Shown here: positions 1 to 6,491 of the stretch, in pieces
How positions within the stretch are numbered: the first letter of the stretch is position 1
How the letters are laid out: the number at the start of each line of letters is the position of its first letter
Origin: Trueperella sp.
GTDB taxonomy: Bacteria; Actinomycetota; Actinomycetes; Actinomycetales; Actinomycetaceae
Direction: 5' to 3'
DNA: 8,891 bases
Assembly (NCBI GenBank): GCA_012727825.1
Contig: JAAYGH010000315.1
Coordinates: 1-8,891, forward strand
Program-made: the position numbers and the translations under genes
Notes under the pieces: generated by a model
Database searches by the model: none
The model's input: the letters and a program-made list of their open reading frames with translations, nothing else
Told to the model about the DNA's origin: nothing

Positions 1-213
1 CGTCTCCCTCATCCATTTGATGGGTGCGGCAAACACACGGTTTTGCGTCGACACGTTGGCAGAGATCACCTCGGGACCATCGTTGACGACGACGGCCACG
101 TCCAAGCCGTCCCTTTTGAGGCCGGCAGCGACTCCCGCGGCACGAAACCCCTTGGGTGCGGTCACACCGAGCCCGGTCTCAACCGGAGTAAGGTTGCGCG
201 AAAACAGCATCAT
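1..213 (-). CDS. argJ: ArgJ, glutamate N-acetyltransferase / amino-acid acetyltransferase (N-terminal part)
   Basis: Only the first 71 residues are in the window; the gene runs off the left edge. ArgJ moves the acetyl group from N-acetylornithine to glutamate (bifunctional members also use acetyl-CoA), so it starts and recycles the acetylated arginine pathway in the cytoplasm. The visible residues match the family's N-terminus: [18 protein letters not shown] near residues 16-33, then VVNDGP, then [10 protein letters not shown]. The start was chosen because an AGGAG ribosome-binding site (221-225) lies 7 nt before ATG 211-213; a second ATG follows at once (208-210). The start overlaps the argC stop by 4 nt (ATGA), which implies co-transcription and translational coupling. 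The autoproteolytic cleavage site of the family lies outside the window, so its integrity cannot be judged. Confidence 0.93.
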   Translation of the reverse strand, partial: MMLFSRNLTPVETGLGVTAPKGFRAAGVAAGLKRDGLDVAVVVNDGPEVISANVSTQNRVFAAPIKWMRET

Positions 214-1256
214 GGTGCAACTCCTACCTGAGATAGTCCTGTGGTTTCATCGAGACCGAGAGCAAGATTGATCGACTGGATCGCCGCGCCCGCGGTACCT
301 TTAACGAGGTTGTCAAGGGCACAGATCGCCGTGATCCGGCGGCCATCACGATCGAGTTCTGCATGAACGAGAGCAAGATTAGAGGCAACTGTGGCGCCCG
401 TCGTCGGCCACGCATGCGACCACACGACGAACGGTTCGTCTGCCAACGCAGATTGATAAACACTGAGCACATCGTTGGCGCTCGTACCTTCCACAACGGG
501 AATAGACACCGTTGCGAGAATTCCCCGCGACATCGGCACGAGTACTGGCGTAAATGACATCGACACGTTCGAAGCACCTGCGGTATGGAGATTCTGCGCA
601 ATCTCGGGGATGTGGCGGTGCGTGCCTGACACAGCATAGGGAACGGCAGATTCACTCGCTTCAGACGCGAGCAAGTGAGTCTTTGGGCTCTTACCCGCAC
701 CCGAATAGCCAACGGACAGGATCGCGACGATATCCTCACCCTCGGTCAGCCCGGCGGCGACGGCCGGCTGAGCGGCGAACGTGACTGCCGACGCATTGCA
801 CCCTGGCGCGGCGATCCGGTTCGTGCGCTCGAGGAGGTCACGCTGAGTGGGGCCCGATGCTCGGATGAGTTCCGGCATGCCGTAGGTCCACGGCTCAGAT
901 GCCGCAGAGCCGTAATACTCTTCCCAGGCACGTGGACTTTCGAGCCGGTGATCGGCGCCCAGGTCGACGATGAGGGCGTCTGGATTCAAAGCTTCGATGT
1001 CCGCTGTCATTGCGGCCGAAGCGCCGTGGGGCAAACCGAGCACAACGACGTCGTGGGGTGCAAGGACGTCAGCCGACAAGGGCTGGATCTCAAAATCGCG
1101 TAATGGCCGCAAGTGAGGTTGATGGTCGCCAAGTTTTCCACGAGACGAGTGCGCTGTTACGGTGCGGATATCCGCCTCCGGGTGAGCAAGGAGAACCCGA
1201 GCAAGCTCACCACCTGCATAGCCTGTGGCCCCTGCAATCGCTACTGTAAATGACAT
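210..1256 (-). CDS. argC: ArgC, N-acetyl-gamma-glutamyl-phosphate reductase
   Basis: The 348-residue product has the usual ArgC length. It reduces N-acetyl-gamma-glutamyl phosphate to the semialdehyde with NADPH, the third step of arginine synthesis. Visible features are the N-terminal Rossmann motif GATGYAGGE (9-17), the catalytic cysteine Cys153 in APGCNAS, the histidine segment GTHRHIPEI (211-219), [10 protein letters not shown] (241-250), and the C-terminal [12 protein letters not shown] segment (316-327). The Cys context is GCNAS rather than the common GCYPT. The frame stays open upstream to 1340, but homology begins at [13 protein letters not shown], so ATG 1254-1256 is preferred; ATG 1260-1262 (adding Met-Arg) is possible. 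There is no Shine-Dalgarno sequence. A TATAGT -10-like hexamer ends 7 nt before the ATG, suggesting a leaderless mRNA. argJ overlaps the 3' end by 4 nt. Confidence 0.96.
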   Translation of the reverse strand: MSFTVAIAGATGYAGGELARVLLAHPEADIRTVTAHSSRGKLGDHQPHLRPLRDFEIQPLSADVLAPHDVVVLGLPHGASAAMTADIEALNPDALIVDLGADHRLESPRAWEEYYGSAASEPWTYGMPELIRASGPTQRDLLERTNRIAAPGCNASAVTFAAQPAVAAGLTEGEDIVAILSVGYSGAGKSPKTHLLASEASESAVPYAVSGTHRHIPEIAQNLHTAGASNVSMSFTPVLVPMSRGILATVSIPVVEGTSANDVLSVYQSALADEPFVVWSHAWPTTGATVASNLALVHAELDRDGRRITAICALDNLVKGTAGAAIQSINLALGLDETTGLSQVGVAP

Positions 1257-1272
1257 ACGCATAACTATACAC
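1257..1272 (-). promoter_or_regulatory. Putative argC promoter -10 with overlapping ARG-box-like operator
   Basis: Read on the minus strand, TATAGT (1264-1269) matches the -10 consensus at 5 of 6 positions and ends 7 nt before the argC ATG, so transcription would begin at or next to the start codon. No good -35 is visible 16-18 nt upstream. The surrounding 16 bp form an imperfect dyad (GTATA-GT-TATGC) and resemble, from memory, the mycobacterial ArgR box with TTGCATA-type half sites. An ArgR dimer here would block the -10, as expected for arginine repression. The -10 is fairly convincing; the operator is a weaker inference. Confidence 0.38.
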
Positions 1273-1296
1273 TCGAGCGCATGATCCGAGTATTTC

Positions 1297-1342
1297 GCAT
1301 GCTGTGACGACGGCCACCTGCGGCATGCACTAATGAGCATGC
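1297..1342. repeat. Three GCATGC palindromes in the argC-sorC divergent region
   Basis: The self-complementary hexamer GCATGC occurs at 1297-1302, 1323-1328 and 1337-1342. The last is part of an 8-bp palindrome, AGCATGCT (1336-1343). All three fall within 46 bp between the two divergent promoters. Such clustering could mark repeated binding sites for a regulator of either side, but hexamer palindromes also arise by chance and the spacings (26 and 14 bp) do not both fit whole helical turns. Confidence 0.3.
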
Positions 1343-1347
1343 TTCAA

Positions 1348-1389
1348 GCAACTGTTCCACATAAGTTGCATTCATGGCACAATGTCACC
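1348..1389 (+). promoter_or_regulatory. Putative leaderless promoter and dyad operator of the sorC-family gene
   Basis: A perfect 6-bp inverted repeat, GCAACT (1348-1353) and AGTTGC (1364-1369), is separated by 10 bp, a layout that suits a dimeric helix-turn-helix repressor. Inside it lies a weak -35-like TTCCAC (1355-1360). After a 17-nt spacer comes CACAAT (1378-1383), a -10-like hexamer ending 6 nt before the ATG at 1390. Transcription would therefore start at or near the A of the ATG and the message would be leaderless. The position over the -35 suggests autoregulation by the downstream SorC-family protein. The promoter hexamers are poor matches, so this is tentative. Confidence 0.3.
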
Positions 1390-2343
1390 ATGACATCAGG
1401 ATCGCCAGGCACGTCACGAGAAGACCTCATGTTCGAGGCTGCATACCTGTACTACATGGAAGGTCTCACCCAACAAGCTATTGGCACGAAATTAGGCTAC
1501 ACGCGGTGGACGATTGGCCGGCTCATCGACGAGGCTCGAGAAATCGGACTCGTCTCCATCACGATCAATCATCCGCGTGCACAAACCCATCACATCGAAC
1601 AGCAGATCATTGGCGAACTCGGAGTTCAGGCCATCGTCGTGCCCGGAAATAATACCGACGGTGTGGCCGCCGTTGCCCGCACGGCAGCAAAGTATCTCGT
1701 CGGCCGCACCGCTGTGAGAAGTCTTGGCATTTCGTGGGGACGAACGATGACGGCGCTCGCTGGAGCTTTGAACGAAGGTTGGACAACCGGCGTCGTCGTC
1801 TATCAAACTAACGGGGGCCCCACGCACGCAGGAGACAATGAAGTGTTTTCCTCCGTCTCGGCCATTGCACACAAGGGCAAAGGGACGGCACACACGCTTC
1901 CGGCGCCAGCTCTTGTGGGAAATCCGGATCTCGGTCCGCACCTCATGGCAGAGCAATCCGTCATCCGCGTCCTCAGTGGTGCACACAGCGCTGATGCGAT
2001 TATCTATTCACCCGGAACCGTGACGAAAGATTCGGTCCTCGTCAAATCAGGATTCCTCACACCACAGCAGATCGAGAGAACCCGCGCGATGGGAGCGGTT
2101 GGCGACATCCTCTCCCACTTCGTCGACGCGAACGGCGAGCCGATCTCAGCCGAACTCGAACGTCGCACCATTGCTCTTCCGTTATCCCGGTTGGCCACAG
2201 CTAAGCACAAGGTCGCCGTTGCGGGAGAACCTGCCAAAGCTGAAGTCCTCGTCGCTGGTGCTCGCGCCGGCCTCGCTGACGTTATGATCATCGACATACC
2301 CACAGCCGAGCGTGTCTTGGCTCTCATTTCAAAGGAGAAATAA
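1390..2343 (+). CDS. SorC-family (DeoR-type sugar-binding domain) transcriptional regulator
   Basis: The 317-residue product has the typical SorC length. The N-terminal helix-turn-helix spans about residues 25-53 (GLTQQAIGTKLGYTRWTIGR, then LIDEAREIGLV). The sugar-phosphate-binding domain follows from about 63 to the end, with family signatures LGISWGRTM (112-120, usually GIGWGRTL), GAVGDILSHFVDANG (235-249) and AGARAGLADVMIID (289-302). Family members are homo-oligomeric repressors or activators that release DNA on binding a phosphorylated sugar or polyol. The frame is open from 1333, but ATG 1390 best matches the family start; it has no Shine-Dalgarno sequence and a -10-like hexamer lies just upstream. 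The gene ends in a TAATG overlap with the GpsA-like dehydrogenase, so the two are one unit. The effector is not readable from sequence; given the partner, a triose or glycerol phosphate is a reasonable guess. Confidence 0.9.
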   Translation: MTSGSPGTSREDLMFEAAYLYYMEGLTQQAIGTKLGYTRWTIGRLIDEAREIGLVSITINHPRAQTHHIEQQIIGELGVQAIVVPGNNTDGVAAVARTAAKYLVGRTAVRSLGISWGRTMTALAGALNEGWTTGVVVYQTNGGPTHAGDNEVFSSVSAIAHKGKGTAHTLPAPALVGNPDLGPHLMAEQSVIRVLSGAHSADAIIYSPGTVTKDSVLVKSGFLTPQQIERTRAMGAVGDILSHFVDANGEPISAELERRTIALPLSRLATAKHKVAVAGEPAKAEVLVAGARAGLADVMIIDIPTAERVLALISKEK

Positions 2344-3404
2344 TGGCAACCATTGCAATCCTCGGTGCAGGCATCATGGCAACAGCACTGACATTCCCAC
2401 TGACCGAGAACGGTCACAAGGTCAACCTTGTTGGTACTCACCTCGACCGCGACATCATCGAATCAATCCAGACCACCGGCGTACACCCAGATCTTGATCT
2501 CAAGGTCAACGACAAGGTTGTCGCCTACCAACTTGAGGATGCCGAGAAGGCATTCGACGGTGCTGACGTCGCCATGTCGGGTGTGAACTCGTTCGGTGTG
2601 CATTGGGTGTCCGAGCGACTCGCAAAGCTCGTGAAGCCGGGCATGAAGGTCCTCATCATCACCAAGGGCATGGAGGCCGACGAAGAGGGCAACCTCTTCC
2701 TACTCCCCGAGGTCATGCAACGCTACTTTGACGAAGACCTCATGAATTCAGTGACGTGGTCTGCCATTGTGGGCCCGTCAATTGCAGGTGAGCTCGCCGT
2801 TCATCACGACACCTCAGTCATTTTCACAGGCGAGGATCAGAAATCGCTCGACGACCTGGCGGATCTGTTCCGCACCGATTACTACCACGTATGGACATCG
2901 ACGGACTTCCGCGGTTGCGAAATTGGCGCTGCAACAAAGAACATTTATGCATTCGCCGCCGGACTCGGACAGGGACTGTTGCGCAAGGAAGGCAAGCAGG
3001 ACGATCGCTACGTGCGGCACAACTACAACGCTGCTGTGTTCGGGCAGGGACAGTCGGAGATCCGCAAGTTCATGAAGTTGCTGGGGGGCGAACCCGAAAC
3101 CGCCGACGGGCTCGCCGGTGTGGGAGATCTATACGTGACGTCGGCCGGTGGCCGCAACGTTCGCGCCGGCACGTTCGTTGGTGAAGGCGTTCCGTTCTCC
3201 GAGGTCCGCGACTCACTGATGAAGGGCGTCACCCTTGAAGGCGTCAATGCGATTCGCGTCATTGGTGGCGCGATGGAGCCACTGACGCAACGCGGTGTCA
3301 TCGAGCCGGATGAGTTCCCGCTATGCCGCTACCTGTACCAAATCATCGAGCACGACGCTCCACTCGATATGCCATTCGAAACATTCTTCGGTGGCATGAA
3401 ATAG
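2343..3404 (+). CDS. GpsA-like NAD(P)-dependent glycerol-3-phosphate dehydrogenase (divergent paralogue)
   Basis: The 353-residue soluble protein belongs to the GpsA family, which interconverts dihydroxyacetone phosphate and sn-glycerol 3-phosphate. Visible features are the nucleotide-binding loop GAGIMATAL (8-16; usually GAGSWGTAL, so Ala replaces the third Gly), TKGME with Lys108, GPSIAGE (144-150; usually GPSFAKE), the catalytic Lys199 in GAATKNIYAFAAG, and GLAGVGDLYVT (257-267) followed by RN (271-272). The region after the first Rossmann unit reads GTHLDRDIIE then GVHPDLDL, where housekeeping GpsA has an NxxYLP segment. It is therefore a separate subfamily, and the physiological substrate could be another polyol phosphate. 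The start is ATG 2343 with a strong AAAGGAG site (2331-2337), overlapping the regulator's TAA by 1 nt. A strong hairpin follows the stop. Confidence 0.85.
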   Translation: MATIAILGAGIMATALTFPLTENGHKVNLVGTHLDRDIIESIQTTGVHPDLDLKVNDKVVAYQLEDAEKAFDGADVAMSGVNSFGVHWVSERLAKLVKPGMKVLIITKGMEADEEGNLFLLPEVMQRYFDEDLMNSVTWSAIVGPSIAGELAVHHDTSVIFTGEDQKSLDDLADLFRTDYYHVWTSTDFRGCEIGAATKNIYAFAAGLGQGLLRKEGKQDDRYVRHNYNAAVFGQGQSEIRKFMKLLGGEPETADGLAGVGDLYVTSAGGRNVRAGTFVGEGVPFSEVRDSLMKGVTLEGVNAIRVIGGAMEPLTQRGVIEPDEFPLCRYLYQIIEHDAPLDMPFETFFGGMK

Positions 3405-3427
3405 GATCTCATCACCTTAGATGTGTC

Positions 3428-3455
3428 AGCGGGCCGTGCGAAAGCACGGCCCGCT
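3428..3455. terminator. 12-bp perfect stem with GAAA loop between convergent genes
   Basis: The arms AGCGGGCCGTGC (3428-3439) and GCACGGCCCGCT (3444-3455) are perfect complements closed by a GAAA tetraloop on the plus strand. The hairpin starts 24 nt after the dehydrogenase stop and ends 6 nt from the stop of the convergent minus-strand gene, so it can serve both directions. There is no clear T-run on either side (CTCTCGATT on plus), so it may act without the classic U-tract, as is common in actinobacteria. Confidence 0.75.
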
Positions 3456-3460
3456 CTCGA

Positions 3461-3835
3461 TTACTCCTCACCCAGTGCAGCATCCACGCAGCGCATCGCA
3501 GCTAGCGTCTTCGGCACTCCGATATAGGGCATGAGATGGACGAAACACTCGGCAATGTCTTCTTTCGACATGCCCGCATGCTCGTGGGCCGTCTTGATAT
3601 GGCCAGTTAGCTGTGGCTCCACTCCTCCCATGGCGGCCAGAGCGGCCATGTTGAGAATCTGGCGATCGCGAAGTTCGATTCCCTCGCGTTGGTACGTACC
3701 ACCGAAGACCGCGCCGGTCACCCAAGCAGATGGGTGACCTCTCGCGTACTTATCGAGCTGACCCTTCCAGGTAGCCGCACCTTCCGGAGTTTGCGTGTCT
3801 TGTTCGAATTCTGCGCCTTTATTCATGTCATACAT
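3461..3835 (-). CDS. Carboxymuconolactone decarboxylase (CMD)-family protein
   Basis: The 124-residue protein has the CMD/AhpD fold. The core runs from about residue 25 to 120 and contains RDRQILNMAALAAMGG (56-71), LTGHIKTAHEHAGMSKEDI (76-94), and a terminal helix VHLMPYIGVPKTLAAM (99-114), the usual pattern of PcaC-like proteins. It has no CxxC pair (only Cys97 and Cys116), so an AhpD-type peroxidase role is unlikely. No other beta-ketoadipate pathway genes are nearby, so true gamma-carboxymuconolactone decarboxylation is unproven and the substrate is unknown. The start is either ATG 3833-3835 or, three codons in, ATG 3824-3826; a GAAGG motif (3837-3841) suits the second better. The start region lies in one arm of a long hairpin. 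The gene is 70 nt downstream of pheT on the same strand and may receive read-through. Confidence 0.85.
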   Translation of the reverse strand: MYDMNKGAEFEQDTQTPEGAATWKGQLDKYARGHPSAWVTGAVFGGTYQREGIELRDRQILNMAALAAMGGVEPQLTGHIKTAHEHAGMSKEDIAECFVHLMPYIGVPKTLAAMRCVDAALGEE

Positions 3836-3893
3836 GCCTTCACCCTATCGGTCCTGCAACGATTGCTTCTGACCGATCGGGGAAGGCATGTAT
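3830..3893. repeat. Long near-perfect inverted repeat covering the CMD gene start
   Basis: The outer arms ATACATGCCTTC (3830-3841) and GAAGGCATGTAT (3882-3893) are perfect 12-bp complements. After a one-base bulge (A3842), positions 3843-3853 pair with 3871-3881 with one mismatch, and inside that GCAA (3856-3859) faces TTGC (3863-3866) across a CGA loop. On the minus strand, the arm nearer the CMD gene contains its first ATG and the GAAGG ribosome-binding motif, so folding would hide translation initiation. On the plus strand the right arm runs into TTTTT (3893-3897), which looks like an intrinsic terminator for plus-strand transcripts heading antisense into pheT. The repeat could also be a double operator. 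Confidence 0.8.
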
Positions 3894-3905
3894 TTTTAAT
3901 CCTCG

Positions 3906-6491
3906 CTAGGCTCGAAGCTCGGCACCGAACGCCTTGCCTGCAGCCTTGATCACCTTGTTCCGCACGGCCGAGATCTCCTCAGCCTTCAGCGTGTGATCGG
4001 CGCGTAGGCGCAAGGCAAATGCAAGCGATTTCTTGCCGTGTGGAATCTGGTCGCCGTCGTAGACGTCGAAGAGGTGGACATCTTCAAGGAGCGAACCGCC
4101 GGCGTCCCTGATGACGTTCGCAACCGCAGCCGCCGTGGTCGACTCATCAACGACGAGCGCGATATCTTCCTTCGCAACCGGGGTGGTCAGGACGGGCTTG
4201 ATCGCGATTGCGTCTGTGCCTCGTTTATCTACCAGCAGGTCCACATCGAACTCGAATGCCACAGTACGTGCCGGTAGGTCAAAGGCCTTGCACACCCGCG
4301 GATCAAGCTCGCCCGCATGGCCGATAACCCTCTTGCCAAGAAGCAGCGATGCGCAGCGGCCCGGGTGGAACGGCGCACGCTCAACATTCTTCGCGCTCAG
4401 GGTGAGATCTATCGTGCGGGCGGAAATTTTGACCGCCTCAATCGCATCTCGCCAATCCCACACTTGGGCAGCGAATCCGGCAACCGCCTGAGTCGCAGTC
4501 GGGATCGCCACACCCGCTACATGGTGCGGCTGGCTGGGAATTGACCGGAACATCGTGGTCAGAGCTTCCTCGCTCGGTCGCTTACCAACTCCGGGAGTCT
4601 CACCAGACTGTATGCCTGCGGGACGCGTGACAAGACCGGCCTCAAAGATCATGACCGACGGATTGCCACGTGCCACGTTGATACGCGCGGTTTCGAGCAG
4701 CGAATCCAGGATCGTGGTTCGCATGTACGGAGCTTCGTCCTGAAGCGGGTTGGCAAGCCGGATCGCAAGCCGGCGATCGTCGTCGTCAGGAATGCCCTGC
4801 TTATTAAACGCGGCCGCGGAAATGAACGGGTACGAGAGAACTTCGGTCCAGCCCTGTTCGGACAGTGCCCGTGCGATATCGCGACGGTGACGCTGCGCGG
4901 TGGTCAGGCCCTCGCCTGCAGGGGCCGTTGGGATGTCTGACGTGATCTCGTCGTAGCCAACAAGACGCGCCACCTCTTCCACATAGTGTGCCGGCCCGGT
5001 GAGATCCGGTCGCCACGTCGGAGGTGCCACGGTCAGGTGGTGCTCGTCCGCACCACTGCTGACCTCACAGCCAATCTGCTCGAGCACGGCGCTGATTTGC
5101 GAAGTCTCAAGGTCAAGGCCCGTCAAACGCTTGACTTGACGCACGTCGAAGCTCACCTTTGACGGCGCTTCGGTCTGGTCATAATCAAAGTTCGCCTCGT
5201 CGATTGTTCCGCCGCCATACTCGACAAGGAGGTCCGCCACTCGCTGGGCGGCAATCGGGGCAACGCGTGGATCCACGCCGCGCTCAAAGCGTTTCGATGC
5301 TTCAGATACAAGGCGGAGCTTACGCGCCATTCGAGCGACGGAAACCTGATCGAAATGTGCAGCCTCGATCATGACGTTGGTCGTTTCGCTGGTGATCTCG
5401 GTATCGAAACCACCCATCGTTCCTGCAAGGCCAATCACCCGATCGCCTTCACCGCCCGCTGAGTCGGTGATAAGCAGATCATCACCGCCGAGCTTGCGCT
5501 CCTGCTCATCGAGCGTGACGAGCGTTTCCCCATCGCGCGCACGGCGCACAACGATCGGGGCCACAAGCTTATCGAGATCATAAGCGTGCAATGGCTGCCC
5601 AAGATCAAGCATGACGTAGTTCGTTGCATCCACAGCGAGAGAGATCGGGCGCATGCCCGCAGCCGTGAGGCGATCCTGCATCCACTTGGGGCTCGGCGCC
5701 TGCGGATCGACATCACGGACGATGCGTGTGACAAACCGATCACATCCCTGAACACCATTAATCGGGTTCTGGTCATCGACCTTCACCTCAAAGCCTTGAC
5801 CGTTGACCGGGGGCAAGCCGGTCGGCAAGCTTTCTTCAAGGCCGCGATCCACAAATTCGGCACCCGTAGAATGCGAATACTCGCGTGCCACTCCTCGCAT
5901 CGCAAAGCAGTATCCACGATCCGGGGTGACGTTAATTTCGAGCACTTCGTCAGATAGACCGAGATAGTCGAGCACGTCCTCGCCCAGCGCGGGCAGGCCC
6001 TTGCCAGCTGCTTCCTCGTCGGAGGTAGCTAGAACAATAATTCCAGCGTGATCGTCGCCCAAGCCGAGCTCACGTTCGGAACAGATCATGCCGTCAGAAA
6101 TGTGACCGTAGGTCTTTCGCGCGGAAATCTGGAAGTCACCCGGCAGGATTGCGCCCGGTAACGACACAACCACGTAGTCGCCTACCTCGTAATTGTGCGC
6201 GCCACAGATGACGCCCCGCGAGGGTATGTCCGCTACTTCCTTGCCCTCGCCGGGTGCGTCGTTGTGCGAACCGACATCTACCCGAGAGTAGTTGACCGTC
6301 TTGCCGTTCGACTGTTCTTCCTTCGAGGTGGACATCACCTTACCGACGACAACCGGGCCGGATACGCCAGAACGATGAATCTCTTCTTCTTCAAGCCCGA
6401 CTTTGACGAGGTCGGCTGCGAGCTTCTCCGCCGTGAGATCTGCGGGCAGCGCGACGTGATCAGCGAGCCAATCAATGGGAATCCTAGGCAT
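3906..6491 (-). CDS. pheT: PheT, phenylalanyl-tRNA synthetase beta subunit
   Basis: The 861-residue beta subunit forms the alpha2-beta2 enzyme that charges tRNA-Phe. Domains in order: the N-terminal segment; an OB-fold tRNA-binding domain about 43-155 (VICGAHNYEVGDYVVVSLPG at 94-113, DGMICSERELGLGDDHAG at 133-150); LEINVTPDRGYCFAMRGVAR (184-203); the B3/B4 editing region about 225-400 (LAVDATNYVMLDLGQPLHAY, then TDSAGG); B5 helix-turn-helix and core-like regions through about 740; and a C-terminal FDX-ACB anticodon-binding domain about 768-861 (PVAKEDIALVVDE, ending KAFGAELRA). It is longer than the roughly 800 residues common elsewhere, in line with actinobacterial PheT. The start is ATG 6489-6491 with an AGGAAGG site (6500-6506), overlapping the pheS stop by 1 nt (TAATG), which fits coupled production of the two subunits. 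No disruption is seen. Confidence 0.98.
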   Translation of the reverse strand: MPRIPIDWLADHVALPADLTAEKLAADLVKVGLEEEEIHRSGVSGPVVVGKVMSTSKEEQSNGKTVNYSRVDVGSHNDAPGEGKEVADIPSRGVICGAHNYEVGDYVVVSLPGAILPGDFQISARKTYGHISDGMICSERELGLGDDHAGIIVLATSDEEAAGKGLPALGEDVLDYLGLSDEVLEINVTPDRGYCFAMRGVAREYSHSTGAEFVDRGLEESLPTGLPPVNGQGFEVKVDDQNPINGVQGCDRFVTRIVRDVDPQAPSPKWMQDRLTAAGMRPISLAVDATNYVMLDLGQPLHAYDLDKLVAPIVVRRARDGETLVTLDEQERKLGGDDLLITDSAGGEGDRVIGLAGTMGGFDTEITSETTNVMIEAAHFDQVSVARMARKLRLVSEASKRFERGVDPRVAPIAAQRVADLLVEYGGGTIDEANFDYDQTEAPSKVSFDVRQVKRLTGLDLETSQISAVLEQIGCEVSSGADEHHLTVAPPTWRPDLTGPAHYVEEVARLVGYDEITSDIPTAPAGEGLTTAQRHRRDIARALSEQGWTEVLSYPFISAAAFNKQGIPDDDDRRLAIRLANPLQDEAPYMRTTILDSLLETARINVARGNPSVMIFEAGLVTRPAGIQSGETPGVGKRPSEEALTTMFRSIPSQPHHVAGVAIPTATQAVAGFAAQVWDWRDAIEAVKISARTIDLTLSAKNVERAPFHPGRCASLLLGKRVIGHAGELDPRVCKAFDLPARTVAFEFDVDLLVDKRGTDAIAIKPVLTTPVAKEDIALVVDESTTAAAVANVIRDAGGSLLEDVHLFDVYDGDQIPHGKKSLAFALRLRADHTLKAEEISAVRNKVIKAAGKAFGAELRA

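Noticed and set aside
675..1103. 142-codon plus-strand open frame antisense to argC
   Set aside because: It is fully inside argC, has no recognisable domain or ribosome-binding site, and is a typical antisense shadow in GC-rich coding DNA.
1257..1389. Mobile-element or attachment-site scar next to the sorC-gpsA unit
   Set aside because: No direct repeats, terminal inverted repeats, tRNA fragment or transposase remnant were visible at either edge of the unit.
1492..1986. 164-codon minus-strand open frame inside the SorC-family gene
   Set aside because: It is low-complexity and Arg/Ser/Gly-rich, with no family resemblance; the sense strand encodes a clear SorC protein.
2004..2441. 145-codon minus-strand open frame across the sorC-gpsA junction
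   Set aside because: It overlaps two convincing genes and their ribosome-binding site, and shows no domain signature.
3461..3835. AhpD-type alkylhydroperoxidase
   Set aside because: The CMD fold is present, but the CxxC redox pair that defines AhpD is absent.
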